A DNA stretch of 64,000 bases from Rhyzopertha dominica. Lineage: Eukaryota > Arthropoda > Insecta > Coleoptera > Bostrichidae. Where the stretch lies: assembly GCA_025024175.1 (NCBI GenBank), contig QCXZ01000041.1:51207786-51271785 (forward strand), in the 5' to 3' direction. Position 1 is the stretch's first letter. Each line of letters begins with the position of its first letter. The notes under the pieces were generated by a model. It saw nothing but the letters and a program-made list of their open reading frames with translations. It was not told where the DNA came from and did not search any database. The position numbers and the translations under genes are program-made. Below are positions 11,890 through 24,394 of this stretch, piece after piece.

Positions 11890-12420
11890 CCTGTTTACAG
11901 CTCTTACGCGGACACATTGTACCAGGACTTATTTGCCTGTTCCCTAATCGTGAAAATGCTGCGCGTCCTTCTGAACGGATAGGGTTCCAACAAGATCGTG
12001 CACTGCCCTATATTGCAGTCAGCGTTCGTGGATGAATGCGATATTTTCAGATCTGGATTGGTAGGCGCGGAACGATAGAATGCCCAGCACGTTCTCCTGA
12101 TCTGACGCCGCTTGATTTCTCCTGTGGGGTATCTGAAAAAACGTATTTATGCTGATCGGCCACATGCAGAAGATTTAAAAGGTCGAATCAGGGCAGAAAT
12201 TCAGAACTTACCTCCAAACATAATACAAAGAACGTTAGAAAGGTTTTACTCAAGGCTGCATTACTGCCTGGAAGTAAATGGCAAATACTGCATTTTTCAC
12301 AGAATCATGTTTTTCTTTTTTACTCTTAGGGTACCCGATTCGGAATAAATTGATCAAACTAGACGAAAATTATCACCAGTCAAGGAGAAATGGCAATACC
12401 TGGCTTCTTTGTCCATTTTA
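11890..12420 (+). pseudogene. DD41D mariner-like transposase, C-terminal half
   Basis: Begins exactly at the recombinase-element border with LQLLRGHIVPGLICLFPNRE. It runs through FQQDRALPYIAV (second catalytic Asp), WIGRRGTIECPARSPDLTPLDF (third catalytic Asp in the SPDLTPLD motif) and a C-terminal RIRAEIQNLPPNIIQRTLERF. A frameshift lies near 12115. Sequence at about 12365-12410 resembles 2575-2610 and 49790-49830 and is probably the family's terminal repeat. The N-terminal half is not present here. Confidence 0.8.
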
Positions 12421-13780
12421 GTATGACATTAAGAACCTGAAATATCCTGCTGGTTCCATACTTTGTAGCAACTTTGTACGTAGTTTTCTATGATTTCTCT
12501 GGAAATGGGTGCAAACTAGTATAATTTGTCTTGTAGATGCACCCAAATGTTGCAAACAAACTGAATTATTTAACATGTGACAGCCCCAAAATATTTAATA
12601 TAATATTTTACATTCTTACACGCGTTGCTTCCCTAAATCAATGCACCGGTTACGCAACGCGACTGGGAGCAGGTGTAACATGCACAGGTAGCCCCCGAGC
12701 ATGATGCCCCTACATGGAACTGGGTTATCCTGCAGATTTGATTTCGGACGGGCGACTCTTTTTGCCCGGGGCCGTCGATTCGTCGAGCNCACGCAGCCCC
12801 GACCGCTGTCCGGCTTTCCANAAAATATTTACATTCTAAACTAGAAACACGAACTCGGACAAAAAACCGCCACCGAACGATTTTCCCATACAGTCCGACC
12901 AAACAAAGTGTGAATGATATTTTTGTGATGTATGACGCTTGTTAGGCTATCAGGTTACTGCAGCCGAATGCTGAACATTCCTGCGTGATGTAGCAGAAAA
13001 TAATTCTTAATAGTTTGTGAAGCTCGCAGCTTCTAGATTGTGTGTTGGGGGTCCGACGCTTAGACTGTGATCGGTCGCCCAGCGCGTTCGGGTTTGTACG
13101 GTCACGTTCTGCCACAGCGAGATCCTTTTTTCGGCCCGCTGGTATAAAATGAGACAATGTAATTTTCTGGTTTGATAGACAAGGGCGCTACGGTTTTTTT
13201 ACCTTCTGGGTTTCAAAGAAAAGAAACCAAAGGTGTATTCGATATTTTGTTTAAGATCTCGTTAGTTAGCACAAGCTATTGCTCGATATAATGGTTCCAT
13301 TTAATCTGGGACCAATTGCTTTTTTATCTGCTAACGAATCAGCATCTTTCACACCACGAAAAAACTTCACTCCTTTGTGGTCAGTTTTATTACATTATGC
13401 TCAAATGGGGCCCGGGCTGTAATCGGCTATTGTGGCGGCAGGAATTTGATTCACAGTGTTCAGCACAGGTAATTTGAATGAGGATACCAAATACTTTGGA
13501 TTCTTCAAACGTTTTTGTAACGTTGCACCGAAAGGGTGAATCAAACCAAAACAGGAAATTTAAATTGCATATGTTATAGTTTTCCTCGTCATCTATACTT
13601 TTTAGAACCCTTTATCAAAGAAACAACTACCTAACTGCTTAAATATTCTTCCCATGTGTAGCTGGGAACAGAAAAGAAAGATGTAAATACAACTACACTG
13701 CATGATGTTTTTGGCCTTCTAGTGTGTCAAAAAATACAGCCTGTGATATTATGGTTCATAATAAATCTTCTACGAGCTTT
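12421..13780. other. Intergenic; G+C-rich non-coding island at 12600-13180
   Basis: 12600-13180 is markedly richer in G+C and CpG than its surroundings and contains two Ns. Open frames on the minus strand here show no family motif. It is a candidate regulatory island. The remainder is AT-rich with no recognised gene. Confidence 0.45.
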
Positions 13781-13789
13781 TCCATGCAA

Positions 13790-14710
13790 CTACTCATCTA
13801 CAGTCATTTGTTTCGATTTTTTTAGTTTTGATGTTGTTTTTTGTAGTTCACCAATTTTCTGCTCCATATGTTGTGGTCGCTAAAACACATTGCTTTCAGG
13901 CATTGAGCAATTTTTCAAACGTTATCCAGACACTCTTCATTCTTATTGCTCTTTCCTTTTTTGCACCGTTCTTTCTTACTTCCATTCTTGACTCAGATAT
14001 ATAAGTTATTCGACTCTTTCAGTCTGAGTATGTATTTAACTTTTTTGGACATAATTTTTGTTTTTTTCAGATTCATGTTCAGTTCTACCTTTTCTGGTTG
14101 TCTATTAAGTTTGCTAGTAATATTTTGTAAATCTTCTACATTTTCTAAGAGAATGATAGGGTCATCCCATAGCCCAAAATAGTTAATTGTTCTGCGCTTA
14201 CATTTGTTTTTTTTTCTGGTCATTCTTAAAGACGTGCTAATGAAAAAAATTTCAGAGGGAACGTGTCACCCTGTCTTACTCATCTTTTAATTTAAATTGG
14301 GGTGGTTTTGATATACAAGATCACTCGTTTGACTTTTTTATAAGTTGTGCATGCATCTTTGGTCTAATCAGTTATTTGCTAATGCTCTATATATAATATA
14401 TTGCCCAATGTTAGATACTGTTAAACGCCTTCTCATAGTCCACGAATTTTATTCAAACTAGGAGTCAACATTCATTTGATTTCTAGGTTACTATTTATTT
14501 CATTGACTTTCTTTCTGAAGTTTATGATGCTTATCCTATTTCCTTTATAACAGTCTATTGTGTAGCTTTGTTTGTTTCAGAGCTTTTCATAGCACTTTTT
14601 ACTTCTTCAACAGTTATGTTTTATGTGTTCCATTTTTAGGGTAAGCATGTATCTATGCCGTTCTGTGTGTAATTCTTCAAATTCTTGTACAATTCTCAGA
14701 ATTACTATAC
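13790..14710 (-). pseudogene. RTE-like LINE reverse transcriptase, heavily decayed
   Basis: Minus-strand fragments in the expected order: IVQEFEELH and EVKSAMKSSETNKAT-like (about 14710-14560), FVDYEKAFNSI (RT motif A, about 14440), VRQGDTFPLKFFSLA (canonical VRQGDTLSPKLF, about 14260), then DDPIILLENVEDLQNITSKLN with the C-motif Asp pair and NLKKTKIM (14180-14040). Last comes QCVLATTTYGAENW (about 13850). Every block is in a different frame. This is the RTE/BovB-like type, distinct from the Jockey-like LINEs elsewhere in the window. Confidence 0.75.
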
Positions 14711-16185
14711 CATCTTTGTTTCAGACTTACTTAGGTACATTATTCATAAAATTTTTGTTATTTTACTTGATTATAACACAAGTAAAACAGTAGGTAAATT
14801 CGTCTTTAGTATAATTACTCTTAGTTTCCTTCAAAACTACTAGTTGTAAACATCGATATCTGGGCATTTAAATATCTGTGATTGATGTTTCGCAAATGCT
14901 ATTGCGGCAGACCAAAGCATTTTTTTTTTGTTGTAAATGGGTAAAATGAAATGAAAACAATCTGGCTTTCGAAGACCAAAAAAAGGGGAAATATTATTAT
15001 CAGTTCAAAATGGCGCGAAAATATTGAGGAAAAATGGTGTCTGTACACAAGTTGCATATTACAATAAAAAGAATATGCGTTTCTAACTCATAGATCGTTC
15101 TCTCCATATTCACTTTACATGACTTCATGTGACTACTATCTATTTTTCAATATGAAAAAGACTTTGAGAGCGCAAAAAAGTTATGTAAGCTGTAGAAACT
15201 GGGATGGCAGACTAGGCTAAAGAATTTTTTTGGAAGAGTTAGAGGCACTACACCGCTGTTTAAAGTATATTCAATTATATGATATATTTCCGTCGTACGG
15301 GAACAACTTGTCAATACCCCCTTGTAGTCCAATAATCATCTACGTTGTTAATACGAGTAGCATGGTGGAAGACAGTGTTTTCTCATACTGTTCAGAACTG
15401 AAACAAACTAAATTTAAAGTGAAGACAAATAATATGTCATTATAAAATGGTGTGCTGAATACTGATGGGACGATGTACTAAATCTGAGTATTGCCGTGTA
15501 TTTATTAAGTGTTAGGCCAGAACATCATCACGTACAGCTGATTATTGCTAGGAAAAGGTAATTGTTGGTTTCGGGCTATTGGAGCACTTGAAACTTTTAT
15601 GTATTTATTAAATATTATGAGATTGTGAACGTAATTACAGACTTTAGGAATCTACCTTTTGGATTTTTTTTTCAGACCAGAACTGGTAAGATATTTTTTA
15701 GATTCCTTCAAAAACTGTTTAAGTATTCGGTATTTTTAGGCCAGCTTTTGATATTCTGCTCGCTGGACCAATGTTAGTTTTAAGCGTAGAAATAAATCCC
15801 TCATATTTTGACTGATACGTAACTTTTTTTAATTATTTTTTGTACCTTTGTTTTTGTAATTACTACAGCTATATATGCTTACTTACGTATGATTTTTTTT
15901 ATTACAGGTGAGTTTTCTGCATTGGCCTATATTCGATAACCGCCGTGCACTTTTGGTGAGTAAATTAAAGAATGTTTATTTTGGTGATGAGATAAATTAT
16001 AACTTTTGCTCAGCAATAAGTAAACATCATGTGATTTACAGAATTTTCTAATTTCTCGTAAGATTAGGTTCCAATCTAAAACTTTTTGATAGTATAATTC
16101 TTATTTGTACATTTACTGTAACGTTGGCTTACGTCTACAATAACATGGGTAATAATAGTAATAGGTAATAGTAATCCATTTCGCG
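14711..16185. other. Intergenic, AT-rich, nothing recognised
   Basis: Open frames at 15147-15445 overlap on opposite strands and show no motif. No repeats or RNA genes are recognised. Confidence 0.4.
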
Positions 16186-16189
16186 CAAT

Positions 16190-16620
16190 AACCTGCAACT
16201 CAGTACGAAACGAATTTGTTTAGCGTCTGAAAAGCCACCCAACGTTTTTACCGGATTTCCAAATCGCCAACGTGAAATTGTCAACTAGAAAGCCCTCGCA
16301 ACCGGCCACGGTATTCCCAATAATTACTCTTTTTCTGCTCGCCGTCTTTTTACATACATATTTACCTTGCAGTTTCGCGTGTAAGCGATCCGTTTTAATT
16401 AAGTACGTCGATTCAAACGTTGCCCGTACATCAATAACGTATAAACGGTTCATTATGTCCGATGTGGACACTTTATGTCTTGTCGTCGGATGGCCCACGC
16501 CGAAAGTTTGCTGTAAGGGCCCGATGGCCTAAGCAAAATACGATCGGGGAATCGCTAATATGGTCGACGGAATAATGGATGAGCGGATGGTAGTTGCAGA
16601 AGATGGTTCATAAGTTTTGG
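16190..16620. promoter_or_regulatory. Candidate cis-regulatory island
   Basis: A 0.4 kb block with raised G+C and CpG, containing TAATTAC and TTTAATTAAG homeodomain-type words. It has no plausible gene. Inferred from composition and locus type only. Confidence 0.35.
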
Positions 16621-17160
16621 GAATTTTTGTTCAAGCTTTGCGGTTTTATCATACCCAATTAGCACTCGTATTAGTTTCTAAATAACCAGAATGGCTAAAA
16701 TCAAGAAAATTAAGATCTAGAAAGTAAAATTCTATATTCTATTATTGTACTAACAGTTTTATCAGTTTTTATCAGTTTATCAATTATCAGTTTTTAAAAG
16801 TTTCCATTTTTTGCCCCTGTAACATAAACAATGAAACGTTTATGTACGCACAAATATCCGACTTCGATAATCTTCCGTGAAAGATTACTAATGAAACCTT
16901 TAAAACGTTGGTGAACTGTTTCGCTAACGTTTTATTTGCACTTTTCTGAAACGTTGCTTATAACGTTCAGCACAAATTAACTGAGACATATATACTTTAA
17001 AAAAACATTGCCATTTTTAACTACAAACTTACAATCAAGGACATTAATATAAATCACGAGCATCAAGTTATTTTTGTCGGGTATTAATTATTTAATTATT
17101 AATATTAAAAACACTATACAACAATGCAATAAACATATGTTAGAATAGAAACAGCGTAAA
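16621..17160. other. Intergenic, AT-rich
   Basis: Contains several scattered AACGTT words and no recognised gene or element. Confidence 0.35.
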
Positions 17161-17162
17161 TG

Positions 17163-17285
17163 AATTCAATCTAACAGTATAAAATCACAGAATATAGAGT
17201 AAAGTTGAGGACCCAAAATACTTCCCTGCGGGACACCACGAGTCACACTGAGTTCTTTAGTAAAAATGCCATTAATGCAGACCTT
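17163..17285 (-). pseudogene. LINE reverse transcriptase scrap joined to a Penelope fragment
   Basis: Minus-strand frame GIFTKELSVTRGVPQGSILG continues with PQLYSIF, the RT motif B region of Jockey-type LINEs. It follows directly, without stop-rich spacer, on the Penelope-like sequence to its right, so the two are fused end to end. Confidence 0.7.
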
Positions 17286-17720
17286 TTGCTTGTAAATATC
17301 TGTCTGTGCGTGTAGGTCTTCTGTAAACCTTGTGTCCTAACTGTCCAGTGTTTATTCTGTAAATTTGGACATCCAAGAAAGGTAAACTACCATTGCTTTC
17401 TAATTCCATAGTAAATTTTATGTCTGGAGTTTGACTGTTCAAATGATTTAGAAACCTACCCAACTCTTCTAAACCATGGGGCGAATTAACAAAAGTGTCG
17501 TCTACGTACCTCTACCAACATTTTGGTTTAAACTGAATTAAACAAATTGGCTACTACAGAACTTAAAGGTGAACCCATTGCAATTGATTTTTGTTCATAA
17601 AAATTATCGTTCCATAAGAAATAAGTAGCTTTTAAACAATGGCTATCGTGTCACCTAGGGGATCGCTATTAAGCTTGGATTTGGAAGCAGCATTTCGGAG
17701 GTTACCACTTTTGAGGGAAA
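17286..17720 (-). pseudogene. Penelope-like element reverse transcriptase fragment
   Basis: Minus strand from about 17720: a broken region with NEQKSIAMGSPLSSVVANLF-like sequence, then RYVDDTFVN (catalytic YVDD box, about 17510). It continues LEELGRFLNHLNSQTPDIKF, ELESNGSLPFLDVQIYR and GQLGHKVYRRPTRTDRYL. These are hallmark Penelope-like RT and thumb motifs. Frameshifts occur near 17510 and 17550. Truncated on both sides, with the left end abutting a LINE scrap. Confidence 0.8.
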
Positions 17721-18960
17721 CATGGGAATTTGGACCAGATGCTTTCTAAAAACGCTGGCTTTCGCCCAAAATGAACCGTAACGATAAATCTTCATTATGT
17801 AGAACAACCGTATCACCTCTGGCCCACACGGGAGTCAAACTAATTAATGTCGTATACTCATAAGCCGGTGCGCTAACCCGTAATTCGATAATTAAAACAA
17901 CGAGCGGCCGCTTTGTGTTAGGCGAAAAAGCTGGATGGGGCGCGACAACCGGGATTAATTTCAAATCCCACGGGCTTTTTGATTTATCGCGGCCAACTTT
18001 CGAATCGGAATCCGCTGCTCCGCGCGCCTCTTGTGCGGACGATTGTTTCGTAATTAACTCTTGTCTCGTTCGCGACCAGCTAGCCCCGGGTATATTTATT
18101 GCGATGTGTAGGCTTTCGCCGGGCATCTGGAAGCGAGGAGGCAAGACGTTTCTTACATCAGGAGCTTACGTATAACGAAATTATCGCTGGGTGAAGTGAT
18201 TTTGCACCATCTGGATACCAGTGTCTTCTGGAAATGCCTGGAAAAGTTCAGATCAGAAAATTCTTGTTGGAAGCATTTTTATGGAAACTGAAGCTTTACT
18301 GTAGTCTTCTTTCCATAAAAACTAATTTCATTGCAGAAGAGTTTATCTCTAATGTCCCACTAACGTAACAAACCAATCATAAGCGTATCCAACTTTGGGT
18401 TAATGAGAAGGAAGCAAAACAGGAATTTCCTGTAATGGATAATTAAACATATACAACGTGATTTTAAAAATCATGTCTATAATTAATTACAGCATCCGAA
18501 CAACAAATAAAGATAATATATCGGTAATGTAATAACTCTNATTCTTTAAAAAGTAAAATCTCTAAAATCCTGACGCCATTTGGCTCTACTGACTTCCAAA
18601 ACATTATTGTCCGCACTCAAAGGATCATAGAGACTCGCACTTGAGCGTTTATCGGATATTATCGAATAATAATTTAGCGCACTGACCTATCTCAACCTGA
18701 TAGCACCCATAAGTAAAGCTTCAAATAAAGAGTAACGCTACCCAGTGCCCGTAATATAAACCAGCAACTAAGAGCATCTAAGAGATTTAGCAGATCTAAC
18801 ATGAAGTGGCAATGAATTGTATTTTATAAAACCTTTAAAAAAATAGAGATTTAGAGGCAGTTGCGTAAGTTCTATTCACAAAAATATCACCAGCATTTCG
18901 AGTTTCATACTGATGAACATCATGTGCCCTAACTATCATTTTTGTTAGGTAAGGTGGCAT
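17721..18960. promoter_or_regulatory. Non-coding; candidate regulatory island at 17750-18200
   Basis: 17750-18200 is G+C/CpG-rich with TAATTAA and ATTAATT words. The overlapping open frames on both strands (17746-18144 minus and 17915-18175 plus) are a by-product of that composition and show no motif. 18200-18960 is AT-rich with nothing recognised. Confidence 0.35.
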
Positions 18961-18969
18961 GAGATTATT

Positions 18970-20060
18970 TATTATTTTATAATATAAAGACCATCGTAAG
19001 ATACAGCACCCTATCCGTAATATTCAACCACTGTAGAGCGATCAACATAGTCCTAATCGGCGTGAGCCTGGCACACTTTAGAATAATTCTCATTGCACGA
19101 TTTTGAAGTTTTTGCAAGCAAGACATTTTGTTAAGGTTGAACTGGAACACTATCGACGCACAGTATTCAAAATGAGGTTGTATAATAATAGTTTTATATA
19201 CTCTAATGGTCGTTTCCATAGAGAGGAATTTACCCACTCTTGATAAGAAGAACAACTTTTTAGATATGTTCTTTTGCATGTAGTTAAAGTGCTCATCAAA
19301 CGATAACAAGCAGTCAATTGTGAGACCTAGGTATTTATATATCCTTACAATATCAATTCTACAATTGCAAATATGCAAATCTATTTTATCTAAATCTAAC
19401 AATTTATATTTGTATTTAGTAGTCACAATCATACCCTTAGTGTTTGATACATTTAGCTTTAATCTATTTGAAGCTAGATACTGCTCTACCTTTGCTAGAG
19501 TTTTATTCATTTATTCATCTAAATTACAATCACTTTCAACAAGTAATGTATCATCTGCAAATAAATTTACAAAATCACAACCAACAAACAAATCAGTATC
19601 ATTAATATACAATGTAAACAACAGAGGCCCTCTCACACTCCCCTGAGGTACCCCACATTCACTCACCGCCTCTTCCGAAACTATGTCCCCAATCCTGACT
19701 CTCTGTTTTCTACTACTTAAATAATTAGCCAACCACTCGTGCACCTTTCCCTGAAAACCATATTGAAATAATTTTCTGAGCAATATCGACCTGCCAATTG
19801 TCTCAAAAGCTCACCAAATCGAGAAAAACACAAACAATATACTTATTAGTGCTAATATCGGCATAAAATTTACTGAGAGTCAACTGGAGGGCACTCTCAC
19901 AAGAGTGATTTTGCCTAAATCCGGATTGATAAGGCAACAATATTTCATATTTTTCTACGTGCTATAAGAGTTGTCTGTAAACTACCATTTCCAATATCTT
20001 CTCAACAACAGGCAAAGTATTAATTGGTCTAAATTCGCAGAAGCTGTCAACATCATAATG
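18970..20060 (-). pseudogene. Jockey/CR1-type LINE reverse transcriptase, 5'-truncated
   Basis: Minus strand from about 20060: FRPINTLPVVEKILEMVVY (RT motif 1), YQSGFRQNHSCESALQL (motif 2), VCVFLDL (motif A). Next is 19783-19511 with LFQYGFQGKVHEWLANYLSS, VSECGVPQGSVRGPLLF and NLFADDTLL (catalytic FADD). Then 19510-18977 covers the thumb and C-terminus (LKLNVSNTKGM, YKYLGLTID, FEYCASIVF). A TAA at 19511 splits the frame and the 5' part has further stops. Confidence 0.85.
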
Positions 20061-21840
20061 CACATTAACGCATTGCTATTGCTATAGTTAGTACATCAGT
20101 GCTTGCCTACTGCGGCAGCTATACTATTATGAGTATTGCAAATATTCGATACTGTGGCTTCATTTAGATATCGCTATTTCAATCCGTTTCCTTAACCTTC
20201 CATCGAAACACCAAGATATTAGAAGGATTTCAAAGAAGTTTCCAGAAAAACTGATATTAAAAAAATAATATATATGTGTGTGTGTAGATCCTGCCAAAAG
20301 TGGAACAAAAATAACAAATCACAATTTTCAGTTAGATTGTTATGAATATAATTTAAAATTATCTCAAAAATATTTTACGTTCGTTTATAACTGTCCCCGC
20401 TATAAAATAACGCCGTTTTACTCCAAGTCCCGTAATCTAATACCAGGCCCTGTATAAAATTTTGTATTGATATTGTACATATTTTAACATAATTTATGTG
20501 TTTGCTAATTTTGTGGTTTCTATTTACACAGTTTTGAACTGTTTATGTCAAAAATAAATGACTCATCTTCTATCTTTTGACGGAATTCACAAAATACTAT
20601 AGTATAACACTAAAATGTACTATGTACAACAATATTGTACAATATTATCTAACGATGTAAAAGTATTTGCCTTGGCTGTAAACATTGCAAAAAATTTTAA
20701 TAATTCTGTGTGATTTTAAACAGTGTGTATTTATAAATAGTCAATTTTCAAACTTAATAAGAATGATACCACATATTAACCATTAAGTGTTGCTGTTCTC
20801 GTTTTATAAATTAAGGAACAAATGTGTTTTTGTTGACTTCCTCATGAAGTTTTAAAGAAATTCGATTTATTGGATTTATTTCCAAAATATTATACGTGTC
20901 AGGTTTTTATATCACAAAAGTAAGCTATATTTCCATAGAGAGCGTACAAAATATTATTTAAATTCGTCTCACATTGCTTTATGATCGATTAATCAAATGA
21001 TAAGTCCGCGTTATAAAATGACGCCGTTACATTTCAAGCCTTGTAGCTCCTAATGTAATAAAAAGGCCACGCTAAATTTAATATAGACAATCTGTACATT
21101 TTAACTCATTGTTTAAGTTGTTGTCAATATTTTTTAATGCTCCAAGATTGTAAAAAGATAATGTTGAATATTAATCTCCCGTAAAAATCATCATTGAACA
21201 TATTTTTTGTTTCTGTTTAAAATTGAGTAGCGTCCGTTCATCTGCTCGGTGCTAGGTAACGAAATTTGTTTTGATTGATCACATTTTCGAGATATAACAC
21301 AAACCTGCATTTTTTAAAATGGATATCATAGTTGGCTTTGCTATGGTTGAAAAAAATAATTTTTTCCTCATTAAGATAATGTATGCATTGTTAGGTTTAT
21401 CTTTACTAATTTTGGTATTATTTCAATTTTTGTAATAATTTAATGAGATTTTACGTTTTTCGTCAAAATGGATGTAAATATTTGATGTAAACAATCATTT
21501 TCATTAGTTACATGGCCCCCTAGATTATCGATAAAAAATGCATGAGCGCTCTTAGGAGTCTTATGTATGTATTCAAATATGCATATATTATTTTTAAAGG
21601 ATTAAAAATTTTACTTAATATTCTAAATTATATCGTGTATTTTCTTATCCCGTAGCCTCCTGATGATTAAATTATTAAAAAAAATTGACACCCTGTACTT
21701 AAATCTTGTATTAAATGTGAAGTACGTTATTTGCGCAAAATATTGTTCTTATATTATTAACATTTCAGAAAAATTTAAGTTTTTAATTCTATTGCCCACT
21801 TCCTGATTTCCCTTTATCTCCCGATTATACGCACTCTCAA
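20061..21840. repeat. AT-rich region with three diverged repeat units about 610-630 bp apart
   Basis: Related sequences start near 20395, 21005 and 21640: a TATAAAATRACGCCGTT-type core in the first two, and a CCCGTAGCCTCCTGATGATT-like segment in the third that matches GCCTTGTAGCTCCTAATG of the second. The flanks are also weakly similar (GTACATWTTTTAAC). This suggests an old tandem duplication. No coding region is recognised. Confidence 0.4.
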
Positions 21841-22235
21841 ATTTATGGCCATTGTTCCATCTCCAACTCAAACATAAATCCAACCGAACTAATCGTCGAA
21901 TTCCCGAACCTGATCAATTATCGATGTACCGTACGGGTTGGCCCACGTGTGACAACTTCCACCAGACTCTCTATGGCCCATTAGCCGAGGTTTTACACAT
22001 TTTGGGTACGCTCGCTTTACGGAATCCGACGCGTCCGTATAAATCTACGGGGTACAAGCTGATAAGGGCCCACCGATTGGGTTAAACGACCCCGAAATGG
22101 GTGTAGGAAATTGTCCTCGAAAGGTAGAAACTGTGGGATCAATTTGGTGAAGAACAGTGACGACTCAATGATGTAAACAGGGAGCGGAATCGACGATTTT
22201 ATTTCAGTATTCACACTTGATCGCATCTTTTTAGA
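21841..22235. promoter_or_regulatory. Candidate cis-regulatory island
   Basis: G+C-richer 0.4 kb block between AT-rich flanks. Overlapping opposite-strand open frames show no family motif. Confidence 0.3.
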
Positions 22236-22470
22236 TAAGATTTTTATTACTGATTAGTAAACTTATTCCGGAGAAAATTTTCTGGATGTCATACCTGTGT
22301 CTATTTTTGTTCTCAAAGGTTTCTATCTCTTGATATTTCATCTATAAACATTCCTTTCCAAGTCCAGATGACGAAATAACAGAGCTCTGCATTTGCAATA
22401 GCTAGCTGCCACTAAATCTGATAAAAATATTTATCGGTTCTACGAAGTATATTTTTTCCATTTTGAATGG

Positions 22471-23300
22471 TCATCTATTTAAGTTTCTTGTTCTTAATTG
22501 CATCTTCAGTAGAAAAAAACCGGAGTCCTTAATTTTAAATCCAGTTAAAGTTTCCAAATTTCTTTTTTCCAAGCCTTCATTAACACTGCCCCAACGCGTA
22601 TATTTATTGCTTTTGAAGGGAGAATGAACAAAACTTTTAGCAAGAATGTCGTAAGTGTTGGGATTCCCACGAGATACCACAGTTAATATACAGTTAACCT
22701 GTATGATCGTTCTTCGACCTATGCCATCTTTTTCTATTTCATCAAGTTCTGTTGAAGTTTTTGAAAGCAGTTCTCTCATTTGCCGCTCTTTTTAGCCATC
22801 ATCGATGATATCTTCTTTATCAGATTCACTGCTGACTTGGTCATAATGTGAATCAGGACTAGCAGACTTGTTCTTCATTTTTTGTGTTTCAACATCTGTG
22901 AAAAGTCTTCTACAAGCTCTATCTTGTTTCCTCTTAGGAATGCGGTTCGTATGTTTTTTCGTAAAGTTTCTAAAGGTTCGTTTGACAATTTTTTGATGAA
23001 TTATACATCTCTCTTGCGTTGCTAGTCATGTTTAATAAAAGGCACTAATCTTTTAGAGCAGTAAACCGTCAAGCAAACCACGTTCTCCCATCTCATAAAT
23101 GAAGTTCTCTTCGTTTGGTTTTGGTTATGTGCAAAAAAAATTTTTCACAATTTTTATGATCATCAAATACATGCCTTGGGCAACTTTCAACTTTCATGAC
23201 TCAAGATAATCCTGCCGATTATTAATCAAACAAAATATCATCCGTTTTCCTGGAATTTAGGGCTTTATTTCTGTGCTGTGCAATAGGATTGTTCTGTGAC
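22471..23300 (-). pseudogene. YqaJ-like nuclease gene of a transposable element, decayed
   Basis: Minus strand, from right to left: SCPRHVFDDHKNC near 23190 (compare the PxHVFGxHxxC motif of insect TE proteins), an acidic linker (SHYDQVSSESDKEDIIDDG, about 22850), and 22779-22471 with NKYTRWGSVNEGLEKRNLE and TGFKIKDSGFFLL. The last segment resembles the N-terminal half of the YqaJ viral recombinase fold (TRxGxxNExxAL...TGxxVxxxGxFI), but the downstream catalytic PDG region is not seen. Multiple frameshifts. Family assignment is from motif memory and moderately uncertain. Confidence 0.5.
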
Positions 23301-24385
23301 TTTGCACAATTGATGCAAAATTTATTTCGCGCACCTATGAATAGCAATTTTCCTGTTTTATCCCCAAAAGTACTCTTTCCACTTGCCTATTCAAAACTAA
23401 AACCTTCTAAAATTTCCCTAATGATAAAAATAAAAGTTTGAAGAACAGACAATAAATACAGATAATTTACAAGCACAATGGTCCATCTGCAAATTATAAA
23501 GGGATACATTAGCATAGTTTACGAGCGCAAAGCATTAAAGGTTAACTCCCTCGGTGCTATAATTGTTCAAATTTGATGCAACAAAAATTCATTATTTTTG
23601 CTGCCATAAAGAAAGGAACAAATGTTTTGCGTGTCAAAATTAAATTTTCTCTGGTGCTCTCGTCTTACTTTTTTTTGTTTTAATCTTTATTTTTCTTCTC
23701 GCACCTTTTTATTTTTTTTCGACAAAGGTCAGTGTGAATTTTGGAAAAGTACGATGACAACTCCAGAGTGAAATAATTTAGGCTCCCAGATAAAAAATCT
23801 CAAATTGATATGATGAAAAATACGGATTGTATCCTGCATAAACCATGCAGAGTAGTACGTATAAACAGCCTTAAGAGCTGTCGTTTTACAAGCTTTTGCT
23901 ACAATTGACAGACATTCTATTAGAAGGGCAACTTACTCCATTTTAGAAATAATGGAAGATTCTTTGAACACGTTTTGTAGTTTTTTGTTCTTATATAGTT
24001 TTTTTGAGTTCTGTTTGCATTTTCTTGTTATTTTAAATGTTAAATACAGAAAATTGACCATAACTCTGGTACTCTTTTTAAATAACTATACTGAGCGTTA
24101 TATCGTTGGATAGGTAAAAGAATCGTTTATTGAAGAAGTCAAAAAATTAGTGCAATAAAATATAATAATTTTCAAGAGCTTTCCGTTCTATCAGAACACT
24201 TGTGTTTTATTAACACAAATTTTTATTACTTGTTTTATAACTTATACAGTTACATTAATTTCCCTTCCATTAATAAGAACTGCCTCGCATAAAATTCGAA
24301 AATTTTAAATGGCTGTGATTTTTTAGAATCGTCAAGTATTTGTAGATGATGTACTACATCGTTAACACAAGACTCAAAGCATATT
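23301..24385. other. Intergenic, AT-rich, nothing recognised
   Basis: No gene, repeat pair or RNA gene can be supported here. Confidence 0.35.
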
Positions 24386-24394
24386 AAGACAGCC

